A stretch of DNA of 23,774 nucleotides from BM714 sp964484935 (GCA_964484935.1 CAZAFW010000022.1:1-23774); one strand, 5' to 3'; counted from the first letter of the stretch, positions 1 through 7,604 are shown. Translations and numbers: made by a program. Notes: generated from the letters alone by a model not told the origin.

Positions 1-72
1 TCTTATCTATTCTTTTCTTTTGAAATCTTGTCTTGACATACTACCAGATTGCTCTCTTGTTTATCACGCAAT

Positions 73-114
73 AAAAAATCTCCGCACCTGTGCATTGCAC
101 AGAGACGAAGATTT
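73..114 (-). terminator. T-box terminator hairpin
   Basis: On the minus strand, AAATCTTCG and CTGTGCA pair with TGCACAG and CGGAGATTT, followed by a run of T. The 5' arm overlaps the TTCGTCTCT part of the T-box antiterminator, so the two structures exclude each other, as expected for a transcription-attenuating T-box. Confidence 0.8.
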
Positions 115-291
115 CCGCGTTCCCACTCTGTTTGCCCCCTCAAGGGGACCCCTTTGACCGTTAACGCAGGTTCACGTCCGAATCTACCGATTTTCAATCC
201 GGAAGCTCCAAGGCGCACTCATCGTCTGGAATGAAACCGCTTTCAGCAAATGCGGCTGCTCTCTTTATCCCAGCATGACCGATGTTATTTC
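73..291 (-). promoter_or_regulatory. T-box leader, predicted tRNA-Cys specific
   Basis: Read on the minus strand just after the gltX stop, this 218-nt stretch has the parts of a T-box riboswitch. There is a Stem I start, an AGAGAGC bulge near 262-268, and a distal segment TTGCTGAAAGCGG at about 239-251. The specifier side reads GAG-TGC-GCC-TTGGAGC, with TGC at 215-217. The antiterminator motif AGAGTGGGAACGCGG is at 115-129, and the closing TTCGTCTCT is at 101-109. A terminator hairpin follows. TGC is a Cys codon, and its spacing to the GGAGC element is the same as in the proline T-box of this window. Uncharged tRNA-Cys would be expected to favour readthrough into a gene left of the window, most likely cysS or cysE by synteny. 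The family call is solid; the amino-acid call is inference. Confidence 0.85.
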
Positions 292-303
292 CTCTTCAAA
301 GCC

Positions 304-1788
304 TTATGCCATATAGTTTTCGAGCATATAATCTATGCGTTCGATTATTGTTCCTCTTCCCAAAACTTCAATTATCTCGACCATTTCCGGTCCGTGCATT
401 TGTCCTGTAAGGGCAATCCTTACGGGCATGAACAGATTCTTTCCCTTTATTCCCGTTTCTTTCTTGAGCGTCTTGAAAATCGTTTTTCCAAATTCGGCGT
501 CGATTGCATCCGCACCGTAAACTTTTTCCTTTAGAACATTCAACAAGCCGGGAACATGCTCCATCTTGAGAATATCCATGGCTTCGTCATTCTCGACAGC
601 AACCTCTTTGCCGAAGAAAATTTTCGCTTCATCGCCTATTTGGCTCAAATACGAAAGATTGTCCCTTGAAACCTTGACAACAAGGCGAATCCAATCGTAA
701 CGGCTACTGCAGTCTTCTTGGCTTATCAGTCCCGCTTCCTTAAGGTATGGTATGCAAAGACGTGTAAGGCGGTCTATGTCCGCCTCCCTTATATAATGCG
801 CGCTTACCCAATTCAGCTTGTCGACGTCGAAAACACCTCCGCTTTTGGAAACACGGTCCAAACTGAATTTTTCTATCAGCTCTTGCATTGACATTATTTC
901 CTGGTTGTCTTCCGGAGCCCATCCCACCATTGCTATATAGTTGACCAAAGCCTCCGGCAGATAACCCTTTTTCCTGAAATCCCCAACCGCGACATCTCCC
1001 TGTCTCTTGCTGAGCTTCTTCTTGTCCCTGTTGAGTATGTTTGGTAGATGCACAAACTGAGGAGCCTCCCATCCAAAAGCTTCATACGTGTATATATGCT
1101 TTGGCGTTGACGGAACCCATTCCTCGCCTCTTATTACGTGGGTTATTCCCATGAGGTAGTCGTCCACTATTACGGCAAGGTGATAGGTTGGATATCCGTC
1201 GCTTTTCATCAATACCTGGTCATCCATGTCGTCAGTGTTTACAGATACCCGGCCTCTCACAAGGTCGTCGAAAACTATTTCGCGCTTGGCGGGAAGTTTC
1301 AGTCTTATGACATGAGGTTCGCCTGCGGCCGCTCTTTTCCTGGCCTCTTCGAGGCTTATCCCTCTGCAAAGCCCGTCATACTTGGTGATTTGACCCATTG
1401 CCTTCTGTTCATTTCTCAATTTGTCCAATCTGTCCTTGGTGCAGAAGCAATGGTAGGCATGTCCACTTTCCAAAAGCTGATTAATATATTTTTTATAGAT
1501 TTCAAGCCTGTTAGACTGAATGTATGGTCCCAAGTCCCCATTTTCACCAAGCTTGCCGTCTTCTCCTACGAAGGGTCCTTCCTGATGGTGTATGCCTGTC
1601 CATTCCAGCGCCTCGATAATATTCTCGACAGCCCCCTCAACAAGACGCGTCCTGTCTGTATCCTCTATTCTCAATAAATAAACTCCATTCTGCTGTTTTG
1701 CAAAAAGGTAGTTATATAAAGCCGTCCTGAGTCCGCCAATATGTACATAGCCTGTCGGACTGGGCGCAAATCTTACCCTTACACTCAT
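304..1788 (-). CDS. gltX: Glutamyl-tRNA synthetase
   Basis: Class I aminoacyl-tRNA synthetase of 494 residues, the usual bacterial length, acting in the cytoplasm to charge tRNA-Glu. The HIGH-type motif is seen at the N-terminus (FAPSPTGYVHIGGLRTALYN), and the KMSKS-type motif as KKLSKRQGD near residue 255. The middle holds the GluRS-specific insertion (GHAYHCFC), and the C-terminal part is the helical anticodon-binding cage. In clostridia without GlnRS this enzyme commonly also makes Glu-tRNA-Gln for GatCAB, but nothing here decides that. The ATG at 1788 has a strong AGGAGG 9 nt upstream. The gene follows the proS-like gene by 77 bp, with its own promoter and a hairpin in that gap. A T-box leader for another synthetase-type gene starts within about 15 bp of its stop. 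Confidence 0.97.
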   Translation of the reverse strand: MSVRVRFAPSPTGYVHIGGLRTALYNYLFAKQQNGVYLLRIEDTDRTRLVEGAVENIIEALEWTGIHHQEGPFVGEDGKLGENGDLGPYIQSNRLEIYKKYINQLLESGHAYHCFCTKDRLDKLRNEQKAMGQITKYDGLCRGISLEEARKRAAAGEPHVIRLKLPAKREIVFDDLVRGRVSVNTDDMDDQVLMKSDGYPTYHLAVIVDDYLMGITHVIRGEEWVPSTPKHIYTYEAFGWEAPQFVHLPNILNRDKKKLSKRQGDVAVGDFRKKGYLPEALVNYIAMVGWAPEDNQEIMSMQELIEKFSLDRVSKSGGVFDVDKLNWVSAHYIREADIDRLTRLCIPYLKEAGLISQEDCSSRYDWIRLVVKVSRDNLSYLSQIGDEAKIFFGKEVAVENDEAMDILKMEHVPGLLNVLKEKVYGADAIDAEFGKTIFKTLKKETGIKGKNLFMPVRIALTGQMHGPEMVEIIEVLGRGTIIERIDYMLENYMA

Positions 1789-1821
1789 TATGCCTTCCTC
1801 CTAAATTGATATTCTTTGTTA

Positions 1822-1850
1822 ATTATATCTTATATGTACTGGGCTATCAA
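1822..1850 (-). promoter_or_regulatory. Sigma-A-type promoter of gltX
   Basis: Minus-strand -35 TTGATA (1845-1850), 17-bp spacer, and -10 TATAAT (1822-1827). Transcription would start about 25 bp upstream of the gltX start codon, between the promoter and the AGGAGG site. This gives gltX expression independent of the proline T-box operon. Confidence 0.75.
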
Positions 1851-1854
1851 GAAA

Positions 1855-1882
1855 GATTGGCCAATCTAAAGATTGACCAATC
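1855..1882 (-). terminator. Hairpin at the end of the proS-like gene, possible terminator
   Basis: On the minus strand GATTGGTCAATC pairs over 12 bp (one G-T) with GATTGGCCAATC around the loop TTTA. The stop codon TAG of the upstream gene is formed by the loop and the first G of the 3' arm. The hairpin is followed by TTTCTTGAT, a weak T tract, so it may be a leaky terminator or a 3'-end stabiliser. It directly abuts the gltX -35 element. Confidence 0.5.
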
Positions 1883-3494
1883 CCATCAATTCCCCATGCA
1901 TAATATCCGTTTTGTTTTCCTGTATTCTGTCTCTGTATTCTACAATCCCTTCAGATGCATTTTTACCCACTACAACAATCTTTGGGATTCCAAGAAGTTC
2001 GCAGTCCTTGAACTTGAAACCCGCCCTCTCCGGACGGTCGTCGAGCAGTACATCGATTCCCCGGTACGAAAGCTCCTCTGCCACTTTTTTTCCCAAAGCC
2101 GCCTGTTCCTCTTTTTTGGAATTGAGAACAAGCACATGGGCCCCGTATGGAGATATTTTTTCCGGCCAGCAAATCCCCAGCTCATCCCGGTTTTCCTGGC
2201 AAACCATGCCGGCAACTGAATAAAGATCCACGCATCCTTCGTGGCAACTAAAGCTTTCAGCCTTTCCTCCGGCATTCAAAAATGTCATGTCAGAAGCTTT
2301 CGAAAAAGATTCGCCGTAGTTTGCAAAGCTCCCCAGCTTAAATCCCCTGACAAGCTTCAGGGCTTTCCCGCAGCAGGGGCACTGGTCTCCTTCCGCAGCA
2401 TATACCAGATCCTCGATTCTCGAAGCTTTGTAGTCGCGTCCGCAGAGCACATTTTTCAGGTGGTAGTCCCTTTTGTTGGCTCCTGCGACCATAAGCCCTG
2501 AAATGGCTATTTCAGAATCGACCCATATTTCAGCATCAAGGCCTACCGGACCTATAAAGCCGGATTTCGAACCTATTTTTTCTTCTATTTCTTCCTCTTC
2601 AGCCATTCTTATTTCGTCTATATCGATTTGCAGAATTTCAGAAAGCTTGTGCGGGTTGAAGATTCTGTCCCCCCTCATCATCAAAACAATGAGCCTGCCA
2701 CCTGCTGAAACGGCTATCGCTTTTGAAATCTTCTTTTCCGGAACATCCGCAAATACGCTTAGGTCCTTTATCGTTTTCACTTGCGGAGTATGGATCATCT
2801 CCGGCATTTCAGAGCCGATTTCTCCCTCCTTTTGGAGCCGCTTGGACGCCATTCTTTCCGTTGCGGCATAGCCGCAGGACCCGCACCGAAGCACCATTTG
2901 GTCCCCCTGTTCGTGCCCTGCCCACAATATGCCGTTTTCGCCTGGCTTGAATTCATCCTTACAGTCTTTGACGAATTTGGCGTCAATGCCGATTTCACTC
3001 ATTTTTTCCGCAATGGCAGATGATAACGACATGTGGTTTCTTTTATTGGCTTCCAAGCTGTCAAAAAATCTCCAATAATTGAGAGATGCAAAATATTTGC
3101 CTCCGAAGACTCCTGCGCTTGCTTTGTAGTCCATACGCTCCACCATTTGGCTGAAGTAGAAACCCGCTGGGTAATTCTTGTATGACTTGAGTTCATTTTC
3201 AACCAATGAAGCCATCAGCCCAGGAAATTTGTTTTCTCCCGCCACGTTAGGGGGAACCGAAATCATCTCGCATCCTTTTTCTTTCAGTGTTTCTTCGAAG
3301 AAAGCAAACAAGCGTCCGATGAGTTTCGCACCTCTAGAAAATTGCATGAAAACCCCGGGAGCAATTTCCTTGAAATAATTTCCTCTGAAAAGAAAACTTT
3401 GACTTTCCGGAACAAAACTTCTTTTGTGTTCTTTCAGTGTCTTTCCGGTCATCTCTGACATTTTTGCTATCATTGCGCCATCGCCTTTCAACAT
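1866..3494 (-). CDS. Degenerate bacterial-type prolyl-tRNA synthetase, probable trans-editing protein
   Basis: 542 residues (bacterial ProRS is about 570). The full-length shape is kept: motif 1 region (~20-80), INS/YbaK editing domain (~228-365), and C-terminal anticodon-binding domain (446-542, including LLDDRPERAGFKFKD). In the editing domain I see the conserved Lys (K258, in PEKKISK), RGD..FN at 274-280, GFIGP at 312-316 and GAN at 338-340. The catalytic core is eroded. About 30 residues carrying the proline-binding PTHEE segment are missing near residue 88. The motif 2 segment RDE.RPR..LLRGREF reads as RMDYKASAGVFGGKYF, and motif 3 GCYGIGVSR reads as GCVDLYSVAG. I infer no synthetase activity but possible hydrolysis of mischarged tRNA-Pro. 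It lies 9 nt after the intact proS. The start is uncertain: the ATG at 3473 has the better ribosome-binding site (AAAGG). Confidence 0.8.
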   Translation of the reverse strand: MLKGDGAMIAKMSEMTGKTLKEHKRSFVPESQSFLFRGNYFKEIAPGVFMQFSRGAKLIGRLFAFFEETLKEKGCEMISVPPNVAGENKFPGLMASLVENELKSYKNYPAGFYFSQMVERMDYKASAGVFGGKYFASLNYWRFFDSLEANKRNHMSLSSAIAEKMSEIGIDAKFVKDCKDEFKPGENGILWAGHEQGDQMVLRCGSCGYAATERMASKRLQKEGEIGSEMPEMIHTPQVKTIKDLSVFADVPEKKISKAIAVSAGGRLIVLMMRGDRIFNPHKLSEILQIDIDEIRMAEEEEIEEKIGSKSGFIGPVGLDAEIWVDSEIAISGLMVAGANKRDYHLKNVLCGRDYKASRIEDLVYAAEGDQCPCCGKALKLVRGFKLGSFANYGESFSKASDMTFLNAGGKAESFSCHEGCVDLYSVAGMVCQENRDELGICWPEKISPYGAHVLVLNSKKEEQAALGKKVAEELSYRGIDVLLDDRPERAGFKFKDCELLGIPKIVVVGKNASEGIVEYRDRIQENKTDIMHGELMGLVNL

Positions 3495-3503
3495 AATCCG
3501 GTT

Positions 3504-4949
3504 TTAGTACGCTCTTGCCAGGTAAACCATATGCTTCGCCTTTTTGCCGCAGAATGGGCATACATCTGAAATTTCCTCCTGTTCAAACGGTATGCATCTT
3601 ATTGTGGCTCCGGTTTCTTCCTTTATGGCTTCCTCGCATTCTCTGTCTCCACACCACATGGCTTTCATGAATCCCGGACTTTCTTTCATCTTTTTCTTGA
3701 AATCGTCATAGTTGTCGATTGTATAGGTTTTTTCATCACGCATATTTTTGGCTTTTTCGAACATGTTATCATGTATATCGTCCAAAAGTTTTGCAATATA
3801 TTGTCCCAAGTTTTCCATCGGAACAGCTTCTTTTTCAAGCGTGTCCCTCCTGGCTACCATGACTTGGCTTTTCTTGATGTCTCTTGGTCCTATTTCTATT
3901 CTAACCGGAACACCCTTCATTTCATATTCATTGAACTTCCATCCAACTGTGTTCATTGTATCCGCATCCGTCTCAACTCTTATGCCCAAATCCTTGAGCT
4001 CATTGTGAATTTTTTCTGCTTCCTCCAAAACTCCGCCCTTGTTTTGGGCTATAGGTATTATAACCACCTGCGTGGGCGCCATTCTTGGAGGCAGCACCAA
4101 TCCCCTGTTGTCGCCATGGACCATTATGATTCCCCCTATGAGCCTTGTGGAAACGCCCCATGATGTTTGATAGGGAAATTCGATTTCGCCGGTTCTTCCT
4201 TGAAAATTTATGTCGAAAGCTTTTGTAAAATGTTGCCCAAGATTATGGGAAGTTCCGGCTTGAAGCGCTTTTCCGTCATGCATCAAGGCTTCCATTGTAT
4301 ATGTCGCATGAGCTCCTGCGAACTTTTCCCTGTCGCTCTTTTGCCCCACAACAACTGGAATTGCCATGAGTTCTTCAGCCGAAGACTTGTATACCTGAAG
4401 CATCCTTAGCGTCTCTTCCTGAGCCTCTTCGTATGTCTCATGTATCGTATGACCTTCCTGCCACAGAAACTCGGATGTCCTAAGGAAAGGCCTTGTGCTT
4501 TTTTCCCATCTTACGACGCTGCACCACTGGTTGTAGAGGAAAGGGAGATCCCTGTATGAATTAAGCCATTTTGCATACATCGAACAAATAATTGTCTCCG
4601 ATGTCGGACGGATGCAAAGGCGCTCCGCGAGCCTTTCGTTTCCTCCGTGGGTTACCCACGCAACCTCTGGTGCGAATCCTTCAACATGCTCTTTTTCCTT
4701 GTTGAGGAGACTTTCTGGAATCAAAAGCGGGAAATAGCAGTTCTTGTGCCCCGTTTCCTTGAACCTCCTGTCCATGTCGCTCTGGATTCCTTCCCACAAG
4801 GCGTATCCATACGGCTTTATGACCATAAAACCCTTTACGGGCGAATAATCAACAAGATCGGTCTTTTTTATCACGTCTGTGTACCACTTTGGAAAATCCA
4901 CTTCCATAGGTGTTATTTCCTGTACAAATTGCTTTTCATTGGTTTCCAT
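3504..4949 (-). CDS. proS: Prolyl-tRNA synthetase, archaeal/eukaryotic type (type 3)
   Basis: 481-residue class II synthetase that charges tRNA-Pro in the cytoplasm; normal length for this type. The core is intact: the proline-binding CIRPTSET, motif 2 VVRWEKSTRPFLRTSEFLWQ, and motif 3 STRLIGGIIMVHGDNRGLVL. The family's C-terminal zinc-type domain follows (MWCGDREC ... CPFCG), ending in the typical C-terminal Tyr (ARAY). It has no INS editing insertion between motifs 2 and 3, as is usual for this type, so it cannot clear Ala-tRNA-Pro itself. The ATG at 4949 has AGGAGG at about 4958-4963. It is first in an operon behind a proline T-box, with the degenerate proS-like gene 9 nt downstream. Confidence 0.96.
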   Translation of the reverse strand: METNEKQFVQEITPMEVDFPKWYTDVIKKTDLVDYSPVKGFMVIKPYGYALWEGIQSDMDRRFKETGHKNCYFPLLIPESLLNKEKEHVEGFAPEVAWVTHGGNERLAERLCIRPTSETIICSMYAKWLNSYRDLPFLYNQWCSVVRWEKSTRPFLRTSEFLWQEGHTIHETYEEAQEETLRMLQVYKSSAEELMAIPVVVGQKSDREKFAGAHATYTMEALMHDGKALQAGTSHNLGQHFTKAFDINFQGRTGEIEFPYQTSWGVSTRLIGGIIMVHGDNRGLVLPPRMAPTQVVIIPIAQNKGGVLEEAEKIHNELKDLGIRVETDADTMNTVGWKFNEYEMKGVPVRIEIGPRDIKKSQVMVARRDTLEKEAVPMENLGQYIAKLLDDIHDNMFEKAKNMRDEKTYTIDNYDDFKKKMKESPGFMKAMWCGDRECEEAIKEETGATIRCIPFEQEEISDVCPFCGKKAKHMVYLARAY

Positions 4950-4975
4950 TTTTTGATCCTCCTGTGTTTTTTATA

Positions 4976-5210
4976 TTATAAAGCCTCCGTCTCTAGATAG
5001 AGGCGAAGGCTCGCGGTACCACTCTAATTAATCCAATAGGATTTTCTTTTTTGCAGCTTTAACGGACTGCCGGCGCACCATTTTTCAATGGGGGCTCTGA
5101 GGCGGGTTGGACAATGCCGCATGGGAAACCTTTCAGCCAATGGATTACCCTTTCTTTCTACGGTTTTCAAATGCCTTTTTTCCTCTTCAATGCCTTTTTG
5201 CTTTGTAAAT
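4976..5210 (-). promoter_or_regulatory. T-box leader, predicted tRNA-Pro specific
   Basis: Classical T-box on the minus strand between the promoter and proS. Stem I carries an AGAAAG bulge and TTGGCTGAAAGG near 5127-5138. The specifier side reads CCAA-CCC-GCC-TCAGAGC, with CCC (Pro) at 5104-5106. The antiterminator motif AGAGTGGTACCGCGA is at 5011-5025 and is closed by TTCGCCTCT at about 4999-5007. The variable base of the UGGN tRNA-acceptor contact is U, which can pair with the A73 discriminator usual in bacterial tRNA-Pro. Uncharged tRNA-Pro would raise expression of both proS and the degenerate proS-like gene behind it. Confidence 0.93.
4979..5011 (-). terminator. T-box terminator hairpin upstream of proS
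   Basis: Minus-strand AGCCTTCG pairs with CGGAGGCT, with an inner CTCTA/TAGAG stem. The T tract after it is short (TTTATAAT). It overlaps the 3' part of the antiterminator, so the two are mutually exclusive. Confidence 0.75.
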
Positions 5211-5217
5211 TACTAAC

Positions 5218-5246
5218 ATGATATAAGAAAACACTTTCATTGTCAA
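5218..5246 (-). promoter_or_regulatory. Sigma-A-type promoter of the proS operon
   Basis: Minus-strand -35 TTGACA (5241-5246), 17-bp spacer, and -10 TATCAT (5218-5223). The -35 hexamer contains the TGA stop codon of ispF, so the proline operon is uncoupled from ispDF with no intergenic space used. Confidence 0.8.
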
Positions 5247-5728
5247 TTGCGATTCTCGACTTTGTCGATTAATGCGACCGCCTTTGCCTCTATGCCCTCT
5301 TCCCTTCCTGCAAATCCGAGCCCTTCGGTCGTTGTCGCTTTGATTTCAAAACATATTTCCTTCACCCCCGAAGCCTCAGCCAGGCATTTTTTCATATCCT
5401 CAGCATACGGACTTATTTTAGGCCTTTGCGCAATGAGCACAGTGTCGACATTAACTATTCCGTAACCTTCCTCGGCAAGCATTCCGCAAACACGTTTCAA
5501 TAGGACAAGGCTGGATATGCCCTTGATTGAATCGTCGTCATCGGGAAAATGACGCCCTATGTCCCCCATCGCCGCCGCTCCGAGCAAGGCATCGCATATG
5601 GCATGAACCAAAACATCCGCGTCGGAATGTCCTTTGAGGCCCTTTTCAAAAGGTATCTCGACTCCACCCAGAACCAGAGGCCTTCCGTTGCAAAAGCGGT
5701 GAACGTCATATCCTATTCCTATCCTCAT
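5243..5728 (-). CDS. ispF: 2-C-methyl-D-erythritol 2,4-cyclodiphosphate synthase
   Basis: 161 residues from the chosen ATG, normal for IspF. It converts CDP-methylerythritol 2-phosphate to MEcPP in the non-mevalonate isoprenoid pathway. Metal and substrate residues are visible in GYDVHRF (Asp and His near residues 8-10), GHSDADV (His near 42), FPDDDD, and the C-terminal ATTTEGLGFAGREEGIEA. The start is MRIGIGYDVHRF at 5728, not the in-frame ATG at 5767, because the family begins there and AGGGGG/GGAG lies just upstream. It overlaps the end of ispD by 23 nt, so translation is probably coupled. The proS promoter overlaps its stop codon. Confidence 0.96.
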   Translation of the reverse strand: MRIGIGYDVHRFCNGRPLVLGGVEIPFEKGLKGHSDADVLVHAICDALLGAAAMGDIGRHFPDDDDSIKGISSLVLLKRVCGMLAEEGYGIVNVDTVLIAQRPKISPYAEDMKKCLAEASGVKEICFEIKATTTEGLGFAGREEGIEAKAVALIDKVENRN

Positions 5729-6425
5729 TCTCCAACCCCCTTTGCCTGCCCGCAAGAATTTCCGCAAAATGGATATCCTCAGGGGAAGTCAGCTTGATGT
5801 TTCCATAGGCCCCCTTTGAAAGCGCTACTTTTTCTCCCAATGCCTCAACAAGCATTGCATCGTCCGTACCTTCAAAGCCCTCGGCTTCAGCTTTTTCATG
5901 AGCCTTTTTTATCAAATCGAGATCAAAGGCCTGAGGCGTCTGTATGATGAAGAGGCAGCCCCTTTCGGGTGTGCTGTCTACAAACAATCCGTCGGAGGAA
6001 TACTTTATTGTATCCTTTACAGGAACAGCGGCAGAACACGCCCCGTGCAGCTTCGCCTTTTGTATGCATTCGGAAATCATTTCTTCTGTGACAAAAGGTC
6101 TTGCCCCATCGTGTACAACTAATGTTTCCGTTTCTGCAGGAGCCGCAAAAATCCCTCTTGCGACGGATTCCTGCCTGCTTGCGCCTCCATTTACAATGAT
6201 TATTTTTTCTTTATTGCAGATATTCTTGAGTAAACCATTCTCAACACGCATACGATCTCCCTCTGGAATCACCAGGACCACCGATTCTATGCTTTCCATT
6301 TCCAGAAAAACTTCAAGAGAATATGCGACAACAGGTTTTCCGGACAATTCAATGTATTGCTTTTTTTCGCCCATTCCCATTCGGGATCCGTTCCCGGCGG
6401 CGGCAACAATTGCCGTGACTGACAT
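5706..6425 (-). CDS. ispD: 2-C-methyl-D-erythritol 4-phosphate cytidylyltransferase
   Basis: 239 residues, normal for IspD, which makes CDP-methylerythritol from MEP and CTP. The N-terminal nucleotide-binding loop AAAGNGSRMGMGEKKQY is intact, as are VVHDGARPF and GTDDAMLVE. The ATG at 6425 follows GAGGAGA by about 9 nt. It overlaps ispF, the next enzyme but one in the same pathway, and lies 78 bp after yacL. A hairpin in that gap could attenuate readthrough. Confidence 0.96.
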   Translation of the reverse strand: MSVTAIVAAAGNGSRMGMGEKKQYIELSGKPVVAYSLEVFLEMESIESVVLVIPEGDRMRVENGLLKNICNKEKIIIVNGGASRQESVARGIFAAPAETETLVVHDGARPFVTEEMISECIQKAKLHGACSAAVPVKDTIKYSSDGLFVDSTPERGCLFIIQTPQAFDLDLIKKAHEKAEAEGFEGTDDAMLVEALGEKVALSKGAYGNIKLTSPEDIHFAEILAGRQRGLENEDRNRI

Positions 6426-6446
6426 GACAATTATCTCCTCTCATTG

Positions 6447-6494
6447 AAAAAGCCAAGGTAAGGCATTTGTAGAATGCGCATTCCCAGGCTTTTA
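6447..6494 (-). terminator. Possible attenuating hairpin between yacL and ispD
   Basis: On the minus strand AAAAGCC(T)GGG can pair with CC(T)TGGCTTTT around a loop of about 24 nt, followed by TTTTT. The loop itself contains the palindrome GAATGCGCATTC. It is terminator-like, but the large loop makes its strength doubtful. Confidence 0.4.
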
Positions 6495-6503
6495 ATTTAC
6501 TGA

Positions 6504-7604
6504 TTAGCTTGCAGCATGTTTCGTTTTTGCAAAAATCATCCTTCCGGCGGAAGTTTGCAGAACACTTGTCACAACAACTGCAACATTTTTGCCCACATAG
6601 CGTCTTCCCCCGTCTACTACTATCATGGTTCCATCGTCAAGATAACCGATTCCCTGTCCGGTTTCTTTTCCTTCCTTGATTATTTGCGTATCCATTTCTT
6701 CTCCGGCAAGCACTATGGATTTGACAGAATTCGTCAAATCATTAATATTCAATACTTGAACCCCCTGCAGGTCTGCGACCTTGTTCAAATTGAAATCGTT
6801 TGTGACCACTTTTCCGTTCATCTGCCGTGCAAGCTTGACAAGCTTGCTGTCGACCTCCGAGACATCGTCAAAATCAATTTCGACAATTATGACTTCTATG
6901 TCCAGTTCCTTTTGTATCTTTTTGAGAATATCGAGTCCGCGCCTTCCCCTGTTTCTTTTCAGATTGTCCGACGAATCTGCGATATGCTGCAATTCTTCCA
7001 ATACAAATTCAGGAATAACCAAAGGTCCTTCCACAAAACCGGTTTTGCATATGTCAGCTATTCTTCCGTCTATTATGACACTTGTATCAAGTATCTTAGG
7101 TTTGCAGCCGTCTTCAAGGCAAGGCTCGCTTTTTTCCTTTTCACCCGCATTCTTGAGTTTTGCCGGCAGAGCAAGCATTTCAGGCGTATTTTTCACGCCC
7201 ATCCTCACTCCAAGGAATCCTAGGAACAAGTACAGGAATGCCGACATGATATTTCCTACAAACGGTATCGGTATGTCAAGAAGCAACTGGCTAATCAGGT
7301 AAGCAATTATGAGTCCGATTATGAGTCCGATAGATCCCGCCATTATTACAGTGGCCGGAATATTTTGAAGCTCACGCTCCGCCCAATACACGAGTTTGTA
7401 ACCCCTTTTTTTTATATATGGAGTAAAAAGATACATTATTGCCGCAAAAATCAAGGCTCCGAATATGTTCACGACAATCCGCGGCATAGGTCCAACCGCG
7501 ATAAGATTTTGGCTTTCCACAAAATCAATCAAAAGCAAGCTTAATGCATAGCCTATCAAAGCACCGATAAGAGACATGACACCGTTAACAATTTTATCCG
7601 GCAT
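6504..7604 (-). CDS. yacL: Membrane-anchored PIN-TRAM domain protein (YacL family)
   Basis: 366 residues from the ATG at 7604. There are four hydrophobic segments in the first ~115 residues, then a PIN nuclease-like domain (~170-285), then a C-terminal TRAM domain (~295-360, GQGIGYLDDGTMIVVDGGRRYVG in outline). PIN acidic residues are visible in ILDTSVIIDGRIAD, PEFVLEELQ, and VVTNDFNLN. The family is predicted to be a membrane-tethered RNase; its substrate is not established. I chose the second Met because GAAGGAGGTG stands 5 nt before it, and the upstream in-frame Met at 7637 has no such site. It heads a yacL-ispD-ispF unit with its own promoter. Confidence 0.92.
   Translation of the reverse strand: MPDKIVNGVMSLIGALIGYALSLLLIDFVESQNLIAVGPMPRIVVNIFGALIFAAIMYLFTPYIKKRGYKLVYWAERELQNIPATVIMAGSIGLIIGLIIAYLISQLLLDIPIPFVGNIMSAFLYLFLGFLGVRMGVKNTPEMLALPAKLKNAGEKEKSEPCLEDGCKPKILDTSVIIDGRIADICKTGFVEGPLVIPEFVLEELQHIADSSDNLKRNRGRRGLDILKKIQKELDIEVIIVEIDFDDVSEVDSKLVKLARQMNGKVVTNDFNLNKVADLQGVQVLNINDLTNSVKSIVLAGEEMDTQIIKEGKETGQGIGYLDDGTMIVVDGGRRYVGKNVAVVVTSVLQTSAGRMIFAKTKHAAS

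Noticed and set aside
1..30. ATG near 27 (minus) as start of the gene behind the Cys T-box
   Set aside because: The frame ATG-TCA-AGA runs into a TAG after ten codons and has no ribosome-binding site; the real start must lie outside the window.
3..218. Open frame on the minus strand at the left edge
   Set aside because: It lies inside the T-box leader and its terminator; the RNA structure explains the conservation and the translation resembles no protein family.
1866..3494. Second proS as a plain pseudogene
   Set aside because: The frame is intact over the full length and the editing and anticodon-binding domains keep their key residues; only the synthetase active site is altered, which is not random decay.
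1866..3494. Second proS as a normal functional ProRS
   Set aside because: The proline-binding segment and the motif 3 arginine region are missing or replaced when compared by eye with the bacterial family.
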